Shown here: positions 1 through 7,074 of the stretch, piece by piece | Layout: the number at the start of each line of letters is the position of its first letter | Numbering within the stretch: the stretch's first letter is position 1 | From: JAVVHH01 sp964657565 | GTDB lineage: Bacteria; Pseudomonadota; Alphaproteobacteria; Acetobacterales; Acetobacteraceae | NCBI GenBank assembly: GCA_964657565.1 | Contig: CAZZVQ010000096.1 | Span: 1-19,698, forward strand | Direction of reading: 5' to 3' | Length of the DNA: 19,698 nucleotides | Position numbers and translations under genes: made by a program | The notes under the pieces: model-generated | Databases searched by the model: none | Told to the model about the DNA's origin: nothing | What the model saw: only the letters and a program-made list of their open reading frames with translations

Positions 1-57
1 GTGTTGCGCCGGGCCCGGTTCAGCCGCTCCTCCGAGAAGCTCGACCACGAGATCGCG
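1..57 (+). mobile_element. IS66-family transposase (TnpC) fragment, cut by window edge
   Basis: The plus-strand frame beginning at base 1 reads LRRARFSRSSEKLDHEIA. This closely resembles the conserved N-terminal segment of IS66-family TnpC transposases, which typically reads like LRRMRFGRSSEKLDREIE. The SSEKLD core is characteristic of that family. After about residue 19 the resemblance stops, although the frame stays open. No DDE catalytic region, TnpA or TnpB follows, so this is at most a scrap of an element whose remainder lies to the left or has been deleted. The same bases are also open on the minus strand, so this call rests on the motif alone. Confidence 0.5.
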
Positions 58-86
58 AAAGCCTTCGGGGTGTCCACCAATCCGGG

Positions 87-346
87 TCAATCCCAGTCCG
101 CAACATCTTCCTGCGCGTTCATCACGACCGCCCAGCGCCACTGTTCCGGCGGATACGGAACGCGATCCCATTCATGCGGCGCAAGGTCGTCGTATCGCGG
201 GTCGACCTGCGGGTCCGGCGCCCACGGGGGGGGGGCCCGTTCGGCCTCATCGCGCGGGTGCGTTCGCCATCGTCGAGCACGCGGCGGAACAGCTCGTCGA
301 GGATGTCGGCCAGTTCGTGGCGCGTCGGGGCCCGCTTGGCGGTCAT
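87..346 (-). pseudogene. Small hypothetical protein, frame broken at a ten-base G run
   Basis: On the minus strand an ATG at 346 opens a frame starting MTAKRAPTRHELADILDELF. At bases 226-235 there is a run of ten G (C on the coding strand). In the assembled frame the protein then turns into arginine-rich nonsense. Adding one base, or removing two, restores a protein-like sequence containing WAPDPQVDPRYDDLAPHEW and PPEQWRWAVVMNAQEDVADW, ending at a TGA at 87-89. The repaired product would be about 86 residues, acidic and tryptophan-rich. An upstream frame ends in TGA overlapping this ATG (TCATGA), as in coupled genes, and a TTG overlaps the stop. I do not recognise the family. The break may be a homopolymer sequencing error, a real mutation or a switchable tract. 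Confidence 0.42.
226..235. repeat. Homopolymer tract of ten G
   Basis: There are ten consecutive G (plus strand), followed directly by CCC. The tract lies exactly where the minus-strand small protein loses its sensible frame. It is the longest single-base run I noticed in the window. Tracts of this kind are prone both to sequencing miscounts and to slipped-strand length change. Confidence 0.9.
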
Positions 347-646
347 GAGGCGGAGCATGGCACGGTCGAATGCAACCGAAAATGCGCCGGCCCGGCGGCG
401 AGCCAGAGCAGGTTCGCGCGTTGCAAGGGTATGGTGAACTTCAGTCCTTCCTACCGCCGTCCTCACAGACGGCGGCAGACGCCGACCCCACCAGTAAACA
501 GAGCCTCTCCGATATAGATGGTTACGCCCACACGCCACTCGCACGCCCTCGGTCCAGCGAGTGTGTGACAGGCCTGTGTAACAGTCCCGCACCAACCCGC
601 GATGGTGGCTGCAGAAAGTTGTAAGATCAGTGGCTTATGGCGCCGT
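347..646. other. Gene-poor 300-base stretch with coding debris and a hairpin
   Basis: No convincing complete gene is present. On the minus strand a roughly 30-codon frame without a recognisable start reads LKFTIPLQRANLLWLAAGPA and ends in the TGA that overlaps the small gene at 346. It looks like the tail of a lost upstream gene. Frames in the other direction are short and have unlikely composition. A perfect inverted repeat lies at 454-475. The stretch separates the transposase scrap from the tRNA and looks like decayed accessory DNA. Confidence 0.5.
454..475. repeat. Perfect 8-bp inverted repeat (hairpin)
   Basis: CCGCCGTC at 454-461 pairs perfectly with GACGGCGG at 468-475 across the six-base loop CTCACA. 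No T run follows on either strand, so it does not look like a standard intrinsic terminator. It could be a remnant of a mobile-element end or a REP-like unit. No second copy was noticed in this window. Confidence 0.6.
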
Positions 647-720
647 TGGCTGGGGGACCTGGATTCGAACCAAGGCCATCCGAGTCAGAGTCGGAGGTTC
701 TACCGCTAAACTATCCCCCA
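647..720 (-). tRNA. tRNA-Gln (anticodon CTG)
   Basis: The minus strand folds as a complete tRNA. The acceptor strand TGGGGGA pairs with TCCCCCA. The D arm contains AGCGGTAGAA. The anticodon stem TCCGA/TCGGA encloses the loop CTCTGAC, giving anticodon CTG, which reads the glutamine codon CAG. The T arm contains TTCGAAT, the discriminator is G, and CCA is encoded at the 3' end (bases 649-647). The UGG-type acceptor end and G73 fit bacterial tRNA-Gln. The gene stands alone, and its 3' end faces the decayed, transposase-bearing DNA on its left. No duplicated tRNA 3' end marking an integration event was seen. Confidence 0.96.
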
Positions 721-859
721 AGCGGCACGCCGGAGCGCCGGGTCAGTAGCATGGTGCGCAAAGGGTCGCAACCGGGCACTGCGATTGTGACGGTGCGGTG
801 AAGAAGAGGCTCGACGTCCGCGCTTGCTTCGCTCACACTTGGCGACGAAAGGCCAAAAT

Positions 860-1939
860 ATGGCAGTCGTCGCTGTTGAACAGACCGACCGGGCGCAAAT
901 TCGCCGCGGCCAAATAGAACGTGGCAGTGGCTTCGCGGCCATCGATCTCGGCACGAATAATTGCCGCCTGCTGATCGGCGTCCCCACCGGAGGCGCCGCA
1001 GCGGCGCAGTTTCGCGTGGTGGACAGCTTCAGCCGGACCGTGCGGCTCGGGGAGGGACTGCATCAGCATGGCCGGCTCGGGCTGCATGCGATGGAGCGCA
1101 CCCTGTCGGCGCTGGCCACCATCTCCGCCCGGCTCGAACGGCGGCCGGTGCATCGCGTGCGCGCCGTGGCCACCGAAGCCTGTCGGCAGGCCTCGAACGG
1201 GCGTGAATTCCTGGCCCGGGCGCTCGACGAGACCGGGCTCCGGTTCGACCTGATCTCGACCCGCGAAGAGGCCGAACTCACCCTCGAGAGCTGCGCGCCG
1301 TTGCTGCAGGGCGGGGGCCGCAGGGCGCTGGTGTTCGACATCGGCGGTGGATCGACCGAGTTGGCCTGGGTGCGGCTGGGCGGCGCCGCGCCGGAGTTGA
1401 TCGGCTATGACAGTCTGCCGATCGGGGTCGTCACCCTGGCCGAGCGGTTCGGCAAGGCCCGTTTCACGGTGGCGGGCTTCCAAGCCATGGTCGACGAGAT
1501 CCGGGAACGCCTGCTCACCTTCGAGCAGATCCATTGCATCGGCCATGAGATGCGTAACGGCGGCGTGCGTCTGCTCGGCACCAGCGGCACCGTGACCACC
1601 CTGGCGGGAGTCGCGCTGAACCTGGACCGGTATCGGCGCCCGCTCGTCGATGGCGCCGTGATCAGCACCCAGGCGGCGGCCGAGGCGGTGGCGTTGCTGC
1701 GGCGGCTGGGGCCGGACGGGCTGGCGTCGCATCCCTGCGTCGGCCCCGACCGGGTGGAGTTCGTCTTGCCCGGCTGCGCGGTGTTCGAGGCGATCCGGCA
1801 GACCTGGCCGATGGCCGACGTCACCGTCGCCGACCGCGGTTTGCGGGAAGGTATGGTGCTGCGCATGATGCGGCAGGCGAACCGGCCTTTGGCGATGCAC
1901 GGCCGGCGTGCGACGGTGCGGCCGCCACAGCCGGTTTGA
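860..1939 (+). CDS. ppx: Ppx/GppA-family phosphatase (exopolyphosphatase or pppGpp phosphatase)
   Basis: This is a 359-residue member of the ASKHA-fold Ppx/GppA family, which hydrolyses inorganic polyphosphate or converts pppGpp to ppGpp in the cytoplasm. The two phosphate-binding loops are clear: FAAIDLGTNNCRLLI near residue 24 and VFDIGGGSTELAW near 158. LGTSGTVTTLAGV and DRGLREGMV follow towards the C terminus. The protein is the short form, ending without the HD-like C-terminal domain found in the roughly 500-residue enterobacterial enzymes. The ATG at 860 is preferred to one at 824 because GAAAGG lies eight bases upstream and the extra 12 residues look non-conserved. rlmE starts five bases after the stop, so the two are probably co-transcribed. 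Sequence alone cannot separate the Ppx and GppA activities. Confidence 0.9.
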   Translation: MAVVAVEQTDRAQIRRGQIERGSGFAAIDLGTNNCRLLIGVPTGGAAAAQFRVVDSFSRTVRLGEGLHQHGRLGLHAMERTLSALATISARLERRPVHRVRAVATEACRQASNGREFLARALDETGLRFDLISTREEAELTLESCAPLLQGGGRRALVFDIGGGSTELAWVRLGGAAPELIGYDSLPIGVVTLAERFGKARFTVAGFQAMVDEIRERLLTFEQIHCIGHEMRNGGVRLLGTSGTVTTLAGVALNLDRYRRPLVDGAVISTQAAAEAVALLRRLGPDGLASHPCVGPDRVEFVLPGCAVFEAIRQTWPMADVTVADRGLREGMVLRMMRQANRPLAMHGRRATVRPPQPV

Positions 1940-1944
1940 GAACA

Positions 1945-2622
1945 ATGCCTGAGCAACCGCCGGGTCAGCGCGGGCTGACCGTCAAGCTGCGCACCGCGCG
2001 CGGCCGTACCACCGCGTCGCAAAAATGGCTGCAGCGGCAGCTCAATGATCCCTACGTCCGTGCCGCGCAGCAGCAGGGGCTGCGGTCGCGGGCCGCCTTC
2101 AAGCTGATGGAGATCGACGACAAGCTGAAGCTGCTCCACCGCGGCAGCCGGGTGGTCGATCTCGGCGCGGCGCCCGGTGGCTGGTCGCAGGTCGCGGTCA
2201 AGCGCGGCGCCTCGGTCGTCGTGGGCGTCGATCTATTGCCGGTCGACCCGGTGAGCGGCGCGACCCTGCTGCAAGGCGATTTCAACGACGAGGCGGTGCA
2301 GCAGCAGCTGCGCGACCTGCTCGGCGGCACGGCGACGATCGTGCTTTCCGACATGGCGCCGAACACCACCGGCCATACCGCGACCGACCACATGCGGATC
2401 GTCGCCCTGGCCGAGCTCGCCTTCGTGTTCTCGACCGAGATCCTCGAGCCCGGCGGCGCCTTCATCGCCAAGGTCTTCCAGGGTGGCTCGGAACGCTCGA
2501 TCCTCGCCCCGATGAAGCGGCATTTCGCCACCGTCCGGCACGTCAAGCCGAGCGCCAGCCGCAAGGAGAGCAGCGAGCTCTATGTCGTCGCGACCGGCTT
2601 CCGTGGGGAAAAGGCCGGCTAA
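1945..2622 (+). CDS. rlmE: 23S rRNA (uridine2552-2'-O)-methyltransferase RlmE (FtsJ/RrmJ)
   Basis: This 225-residue SAM-dependent enzyme 2'-O-methylates U2552 in the A-loop of 23S rRNA, a late step in 50S subunit assembly. The SAM-binding motif VVDLGAAPGGWSQVA is intact. The catalytic K-D-K-E tetrad can be placed at K53 (RAAFKL), D136 (SDMAPN), K176 (FIAKVF) and E211 (SSELYVVA); the spacing matches the E. coli enzyme (K38, D124, K164, E199). The ATG at 1945 is chosen over an in-frame TTG at 1936, which would overlap the ppx stop. The N-terminal basic segment is slightly longer than in E. coli, as is common in alphaproteobacteria. It follows ppx closely and ends four bases before the stop of the convergent minus-strand gene. 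Confidence 0.95.
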   Translation: MPEQPPGQRGLTVKLRTARGRTTASQKWLQRQLNDPYVRAAQQQGLRSRAAFKLMEIDDKLKLLHRGSRVVDLGAAPGGWSQVAVKRGASVVVGVDLLPVDPVSGATLLQGDFNDEAVQQQLRDLLGGTATIVLSDMAPNTTGHTATDHMRIVALAELAFVFSTEILEPGGAFIAKVFQGGSERSILAPMKRHFATVRHVKPSASRKESSELYVVATGFRGEKAG

Positions 2623-2626
2623 ACCC

Positions 2627-3403
2627 TTAGTCGTCGGACCCGGTCGCGCCCTTGCGACCCGGCGTCGCGGCCTTCATCTGCGCCACTGCCGCCTCGAGCG
2701 AGCGGAGCTTGGTCGCCGCATCGCTCATCGTGATCACCATGCCGGACGCTTTCGACGGGTCGGCGATGCCGGACAACAGCGTGACCACGATGGTGAGCTC
2801 GTTGCCCGTCTTGATCGCGCGCGCATAGGCGGGGAGGTTGCGGATCTCGAGGCCTTCGCTCAGCCCCATGCGGCAGGACGAGCGCGGGCAGCCGCTGGGG
2901 CTGTTGCCGTGATACGACCAGGCGAGCAGTTGCACTTCGCCGTTGCCGGTGGCGGAGCCGTCGAACGCTGGCTTGCCATACCGGGCCATCAGCTCGGCCC
3001 GGGCCTGCTGCATCGGCGGCGCGGTCGTCTCGTCGCGGTAGCCGAGCTGGCGCGTCACCTCGACCACGCCGTTGCCGGTGGTCGGCGTGCCGAACCAGAC
3101 CACGGCCTGGTCGGTGTCGTTCTGCGCCGTCATCTGGGTGACGTAGTTCTGGGTCTGGACCACGATGCCGCGATTTTCCAGGCCGAGATTGTTCTGCGTC
3201 ACGACGACGTTGCCATATTGCTTGGCGAGGATATCGCGCGCGGCGTCCGGCGCCATGCCGGGGGTGATGCCGAGAACGTCGACGGATTGACCGCCCGGCC
3301 GGTATGATCCGGGGGGGCCGACCTGTTTCAGCGTCACGGTGGCCGCCGCGGCAGCGCCGGGGACGAGCAGGCAAAGGGCAAGCAGCCCGGCGGCGCAGCG
3401 CAT
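2627..3403 (-). CDS. Secreted protein of unknown function
   Basis: This is a 258-residue protein with a clear Sec-type signal peptide: MRC, then a hydrophobic core AAGLLALCLLVPG, then an AAAA-rich site, so the mature form probably starts near ATVTLKQ. The mature part has a segment DVLGITPGMAPDAARDIL, a pattern seen in several periplasmic and envelope proteins that begin with a helix after G-I-x-P-G-M. A cysteine pair (GCPRSSCRMG) could form a disulphide. The tail is hydrophilic and charged. The ATG at 3403 is chosen because GGAG lies eight bases upstream and it directly begins the signal peptide; the longer open frame upstream is arginine-rich and lacks support. It is transcribed divergently from guaB. 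I do not recognise the family, and no enzymatic motif is visible. Confidence 0.75.
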   Translation of the reverse strand: MRCAAGLLALCLLVPGAAAAATVTLKQVGPPGSYRPGGQSVDVLGITPGMAPDAARDILAKQYGNVVVTQNNLGLENRGIVVQTQNYVTQMTAQNDTDQAVVWFGTPTTGNGVVEVTRQLGYRDETTAPPMQQARAELMARYGKPAFDGSATGNGEVQLLAWSYHGNSPSGCPRSSCRMGLSEGLEIRNLPAYARAIKTGNELTIVVTLLSGIADPSKASGMVITMSDAATKLRSLEAAVAQMKAATPGRKGATGSDD

Positions 3404-3566
3404 TCGACATACTCCGGCAGCGTCGTTCAAACCCCGTGAGTAGCCCTGCATTCGGCCGCGGTCCAGCGGCCGGCGCCGCCACCATGCTTGCGCCCGCCGC
3501 CCGGGCCGCCTATGTGGGCTCGCCAAGGTCCCATCGCTGGGGCCTGTGCGGAGAGGTCTTCCTGCC
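3404..3566. promoter_or_regulatory. Divergent spacer upstream of guaB, with a GC-rich hairpin
   Basis: This 163-base spacer must hold the promoters of both the guaB operon and the divergent secreted-protein gene. No strong -35/-10 pair is evident by eye. A perfect inverted repeat is present at 3453-3459 (CGGCCGC) and 3466-3472 (GCGGCCG) with a six-base loop. It would lie in the guaB leader if transcription starts upstream of it. GAGAGG, about ten bases before the guaB ATG, is a plausible ribosome-binding site. A purine-responsive control is possible but not shown. Confidence 0.4.
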
Positions 3567-5081
3567 ATGGCGCCCGATACCAATGCTGCCGATGTCTTCG
3601 CCCCGCGTCCGGTCGCGGCGAGGGTCGAGGAGGCGTTGGCATTCGACGACGTCCTCGTCGTCCCGAATTATTCCCAGGTGCTGCCCACCGCGGTCTCGAC
3701 CGCAACGCGGCTGACCCGGTCCATCAGCCTGCGTATCCCGCTGGTCTCGTCGGCCATGGACACCGTCACCGAATCGGCGATGGCCATCGCGATGGCGCAA
3801 CTCGGCGGGATCGGCGTGATCCATAAGAACCTGACGATCGAGGAGCAGGCCGCCCAGGTCCGGCGCGTGAAGAAATATGAGTCCGGAATGGTGGTCAATC
3901 CCCTGACGATTTATCCGGACCAGACGCTCGCCGAAGCCCGGGCCATGCAGTTGACGCATAACATCAGCGGATTCCCGGTCGTCGAGCGCGGGACCGGGCG
4001 GCTGGTGGGCATCCTGACCAACCGGGATCTGCGTTTCGCGACGGACCCGAACACGCGCATCTACGAGCTGATGACGCGGGAGAACCTGATCACGGTCCGC
4101 TCGGAAGTCGACCGCGACGAGGCGCGCCAGCTGCTGCACCGGCACCGGCTGGAGAAGCTGCTGGTGGTGGACGACCAGTATCGCTGCATCGGGCTGATCA
4201 CCGTCAAGGACATGGACAAGGCGCAGGCGCACCCGCTGGCCAACAAGGACGAGCTGGGCCGGCTGCGCACCGCGGCCGCGACCGGGGTCGGCGAGGACGG
4301 GCTCGCGCGAGCCGAGGCGTTGGTGGCCGCCGAGGTGGACGTCATCGTGATCGACACCGCGCACGGGCACTCGCATGGGGTGCTGGGTGCGGTCGAGCGG
4401 GTCAAGCGGCTGTCGAACGCGATGCAGATCGTGGCCGGCAACGTCGCCACGCCGGAAGGCGCGCGGGCGCTGATCGAGGCGGGGGCGGACGCGGTCAAGA
4501 TCGGCATCGGGCCGGGCTCGATCTGCACGACGCGGGTGGTTGCCGGCGTCGGCGTGCCGCAGTTCAGCGCCGTGCTGGAGACCGCGGCTGCCTGCCGCGA
4601 ACTGGGCGTGCCGGCGATCGCGGATGGCGGCATCCGCACCTCGGGCGACTTGGTGAAGGCGATCGGGGCGGGCGCGGATTGCGTCATGGTCGGCAGCCTG
4701 TTGGCCGGGACCGACGAGGCGCCGGGCGAGGTGTTCCTGTATCAAGGCCGGTCCTACAAATCGTATCGCGGCATGGGCAGCATCGGCGCCATGGCGCGCG
4801 GTTCGGCGGACCGGTATTTCCAGCAGGAGATCAAGGACACGCTGAAGCTGGTGCCCGAGGGGATCGAGGGCCGGGTCGGCTACAAGGGTCCGGTGGCGGC
4901 GGTGGTGCACCAACTGGTCGGCGGTCTGCGGGCCGGGATGGGCTACACCGGCAGCGCCGATATCGGCGACCTGCAACGCAACTGCCGGTTCCGGCGGATC
5001 ACCGGCGCCGGGTTGCGCGAGAGCCATGTGCACGATGTGGCAATCACCCGCGAGGCGCCGAACTATCGGCAAGAAGGCTGA
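3567..5081 (+). CDS. guaB: Inosine-5'-monophosphate dehydrogenase
   Basis: GuaB oxidises IMP to XMP with NAD+, the committed step of GMP synthesis. The 504-residue protein has the full IMPDH layout: an N-terminal barrel segment (LAFDDVLVVPNYSQVLP, PLVSSAMDTVTE), a two-CBS regulatory insert at roughly residues 105-225 containing GFPVVERG and KLLVVDD, and the catalytic barrel. The active-site loop reads GPGSICTTRVVAGVGVPQ, with catalytic C320. The IMP-binding and flap parts ADGGIRTSGD and YRGMGSIGAM follow. The ATG at 3567 is preferred to an in-frame GTG at 3546 because of the GAGAGG upstream. Its stop overlaps the next gene's ATG by one base (TGATG). It is the first gene of a tight operon that ends with guaA, which uses XMP. 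Confidence 0.98.
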   Translation: MAPDTNAADVFAPRPVAARVEEALAFDDVLVVPNYSQVLPTAVSTATRLTRSISLRIPLVSSAMDTVTESAMAIAMAQLGGIGVIHKNLTIEEQAAQVRRVKKYESGMVVNPLTIYPDQTLAEARAMQLTHNISGFPVVERGTGRLVGILTNRDLRFATDPNTRIYELMTRENLITVRSEVDRDEARQLLHRHRLEKLLVVDDQYRCIGLITVKDMDKAQAHPLANKDELGRLRTAAATGVGEDGLARAEALVAAEVDVIVIDTAHGHSHGVLGAVERVKRLSNAMQIVAGNVATPEGARALIEAGADAVKIGIGPGSICTTRVVAGVGVPQFSAVLETAAACRELGVPAIADGGIRTSGDLVKAIGAGADCVMVGSLLAGTDEAPGEVFLYQGRSYKSYRGMGSIGAMARGSADRYFQQEIKDTLKLVPEGIEGRVGYKGPVAAVVHQLVGGLRAGMGYTGSADIGDLQRNCRFRRITGAGLRESHVHDVAITREAPNYRQEG

Positions 5082-5779
5082 TGCCGCTGGAGGCCCCGAT
5101 CGAGGCGGTCGTCTTCGACGCCTACGGCACGCTGCTGGACGTCCATGCGGCGATGGAGCGGCACGCCGACGCGCTGCCGCCGGATTGGGAGCGGATCAGC
5201 GTCGAGTGGCGCAACAAGCAGCTCGAATATACCTGGATCACGACGCTGACCGGGTCGGCGCATTATCGAGATTTCTGGGCGATCACCGAGGCGGCGCTGG
5301 ATTACGTCATGGCCCGCCACCGCATCGCCGACCCGGCCGTCCGCACCGCGCTCCTCGACAGCTACCGGACGCTGCCGGCCTATCCGGACGCCAAGCCGAT
5401 GCTGACGGCCTTGCGAGCTAAAGGCCTCAAGACGGCGATCCTGTCGAATGGCGAGCCCAAGATGATGGACGCCGCCATCACGGCGGCCGGGATCAAGACC
5501 CTGCTCGACGCGGTGATCAGCGTCGACCTGATCAAGACCTACAAGCCGAGCGCCCCCGTTTACGCCTTGGCCGAGCGCACGCTGGGGGTCGCGCCGGCGC
5601 AGACCGGGTTCGTCTCGAGCAACGCCTGGGATGCGCAGGGCGCGGCGGCGGCCGGGTTCCAGGTATTTTGGTGCAACCGGGCCGGCAACCCGGCCGAATA
5701 CGGGCTCGATCGCGACGCCACCGTCATCGAGAGCCTCGCCGATCTCGAGGCGGCATTGACCAGGGACGTATTGGCCTGA
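5081..5779 (+). CDS. HAD hydrolase, L-2-haloacid-dehalogenase type
   Basis: This is a 232-residue haloacid-dehalogenase superfamily protein of the type II (L-2-haloacid dehalogenase) branch. The nucleophile is D13 in VVFDAYGTLLD. Motif II is ILSNG near residue 121, the motif III lysine is in KTYKPSAPVY, and the subgroup signature VSSNAWDAQGA lies near 180. Family members hydrolyse the carbon-halogen bond of short L-2-haloacids through an aspartyl ester. Others annotated this way may act on different small substrates, so the true substrate is uncertain. It starts at the ATG whose A is the last base of the guaB stop, with GAAGG close upstream. Its stop is overlapped by rsmB. The location between guaB and rsmB suggests it may do housekeeping clean-up rather than dedicated halo-acid catabolism; that is inference. 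Confidence 0.88.
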   Translation: MPLEAPIEAVVFDAYGTLLDVHAAMERHADALPPDWERISVEWRNKQLEYTWITTLTGSAHYRDFWAITEAALDYVMARHRIADPAVRTALLDSYRTLPAYPDAKPMLTALRAKGLKTAILSNGEPKMMDAAITAAGIKTLLDAVISVDLIKTYKPSAPVYALAERTLGVAPAQTGFVSSNAWDAQGAAAAGFQVFWCNRAGNPAEYGLDRDATVIESLADLEAALTRDVLA

Positions 5780-7074
5780 CCCCGACCGCACGCCTCGCCG
5801 CCGCCATCGACCTGCTCGCCGAGATCGAGGCCAGTCCGCGGCGCCCGGCCGACGCGGTCGCCAACGAGTTCTTCCGCAAGCGGCGGTTCATCGGCGGCGG
5901 CGATCGGCGGGCGGTGAGCGATCGCGCCTGGCGGGTGCTGCGGCACTGGCGCCGGCTGGCCTGGTGGCTCGAACGCGGCGGCGCCCGGCCGACGCCGCGG
6001 CTGATGGTCGCGGCCTCGATGATGTTCGAGAGCTGGGATCTCGGCGGGCTGCACAAGGCGTTCTCCGGCGGCCAATACGCCCCGGCCGCGCTGATCCCGC
6101 CGGAAGCCAACGTGCTGCGCACGCTGGACGGGCACTCGCTCGAGCATCCCGACATGCCGCTCGCGGCCCGGTTGGAGGTGCCCGACTGGGTGCTGCCGGC
6201 GTTGCAGGAGCGGTTCGGCGACGCCCTGGTGCCGGAGATGATGGCCTCGCTGGAGCCGGCCACGCTCGATCTGCGGGTCAATCTGCTCGCGGGCACGCGC
6301 GAGGCGGCGCAGGCGGCGCTGGCGGCCGAGCAGCTCGATCTCGCGCCGACGCCGTTCTCGCCCTGGGGGCTCAGGATCGACGGACGCCGGGCGGTCACGT
6401 CGGGGCCGGCGTTCCAATCGGGCCTGGTGGAGATCCAGGACGAGGGCAGCCAACTGGTCGCCGCCCTGGTCGGCGCTGCGCCGGACATGCGGGTGGTGGA
6501 TTATTGCGCCGGCGCCGGCGGGAAGACGCTGGCGATGGCGATGATGATGGGCAATCGCGGCCATCTCGTCGCCTGCGACGTGTCGGCGCCGCGGCTCGAG
6601 GGAGCGGTGCGGCGGCTGCGGCGGGCGGGGGTGCACAACGTCGAGCGGCATCTGCTGGCGGTCGGCGACAAATGGGCCAAGCGCCGCGCCGAGGGGTTCG
6701 ACCGCGTGCTCGTCGACGCGCCCTGCACCGGCACCGGCACCTGGCGGCGCAACCCGGACGCCCGGCTCCGCCTGCGACAGCGCGATCTCGAGGAATTGGT
6801 GCCGAAGCAGGCCGGCATCCTCGACCACTCCGCCCGCCTCGTGCGACCCGGCGGACGCCTGGTCTACGCCACCTGCTCGCTCCTGCCGGCGGAGAACGAG
6901 GCCCAGGTCGAGGCCTTCCTCCAGCGCACCCCTGCGTTCAAGCTAGTCCCGGTGGCGGAAGCCTGGTCACTGCCGACGCCGCCGCCCGCGACCGGACCGC
7001 ATCTCTCGCTCACGCCGCTTCAGCACGGGACGGACGGCTTCTTCGGGGCCGTGCTGGAGCGGATCGCGGCATGA
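5776..7074 (+). CDS. rsmB: 16S rRNA (cytosine-5)-methyltransferase RsmB family, probable CTG start
   Basis: RsmB methylates C967 of 16S rRNA. The 432-residue product has an N-terminal NusB-like helical domain (about residues 1-130) and a Nop2/Sun SAM-methyltransferase domain. The SAM loop is VVDYCAGAGGKTLAMA. The two cysteines of the mechanism are C317 in DAPCTGTGTW and C367 in YATCSLLPAENEAQ, 50 residues apart as in E. coli RsmB. No ATG, GTG or TTG exists at the expected beginning. A CTG at 5776 directly precedes TPTARLAAAIDLL, where homologues usually read MTPAARL. It has AGGGA nine bases upstream and overlaps the preceding stop as CTGA. A GTG at 5668 would add 36 poor-looking residues, and one at 5914 would cut into the RNA-binding domain. 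The downstream gene overlaps as ATGA. Confidence 0.9.
   Translation: MTPTARLAAAIDLLAEIEASPRRPADAVANEFFRKRRFIGGGDRRAVSDRAWRVLRHWRRLAWWLERGGARPTPRLMVAASMMFESWDLGGLHKAFSGGQYAPAALIPPEANVLRTLDGHSLEHPDMPLAARLEVPDWVLPALQERFGDALVPEMMASLEPATLDLRVNLLAGTREAAQAALAAEQLDLAPTPFSPWGLRIDGRRAVTSGPAFQSGLVEIQDEGSQLVAALVGAAPDMRVVDYCAGAGGKTLAMAMMMGNRGHLVACDVSAPRLEGAVRRLRRAGVHNVERHLLAVGDKWAKRRAEGFDRVLVDAPCTGTGTWRRNPDARLRLRQRDLEELVPKQAGILDHSARLVRPGGRLVYATCSLLPAENEAQVEAFLQRTPAFKLVPVAEAWSLPTPPPATGPHLSLTPLQHGTDGFFGAVLERIAA

Noticed and set aside
1..90. Minus-strand frame starting at a TTG overlapping the small gene's stop, reading LTRIGGHPEGFRDLVVELL
   Set aside because: It is open to the window edge and could be a coupled third gene, but the opposite strand carries a strong IS66-like motif in the same bases, and 30 codons are too few to decide.
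833..1945. Long minus-strand open frame of 370 codons opposite the ppx gene
   Set aside because: It mirrors a conserved Ppx/GppA gene, and its translation is rich in R, G, H and Q with no recognisable motif; long antisense frames are expected in GC-rich DNA.
2582..3307. Plus-strand 241-codon frame opposite the secreted-protein gene
   Set aside because: It is rich in R, A, G and H without motifs, and it lies antisense to a gene with a clear signal peptide and ribosome-binding site.
3510..5072. Long minus-strand open frame of 520 codons opposite guaB
   Set aside because: The plus strand clearly encodes IMP dehydrogenase with all motifs. The antisense translation is R-, D- and H-rich repetitive sequence typical of a GC-driven shadow.
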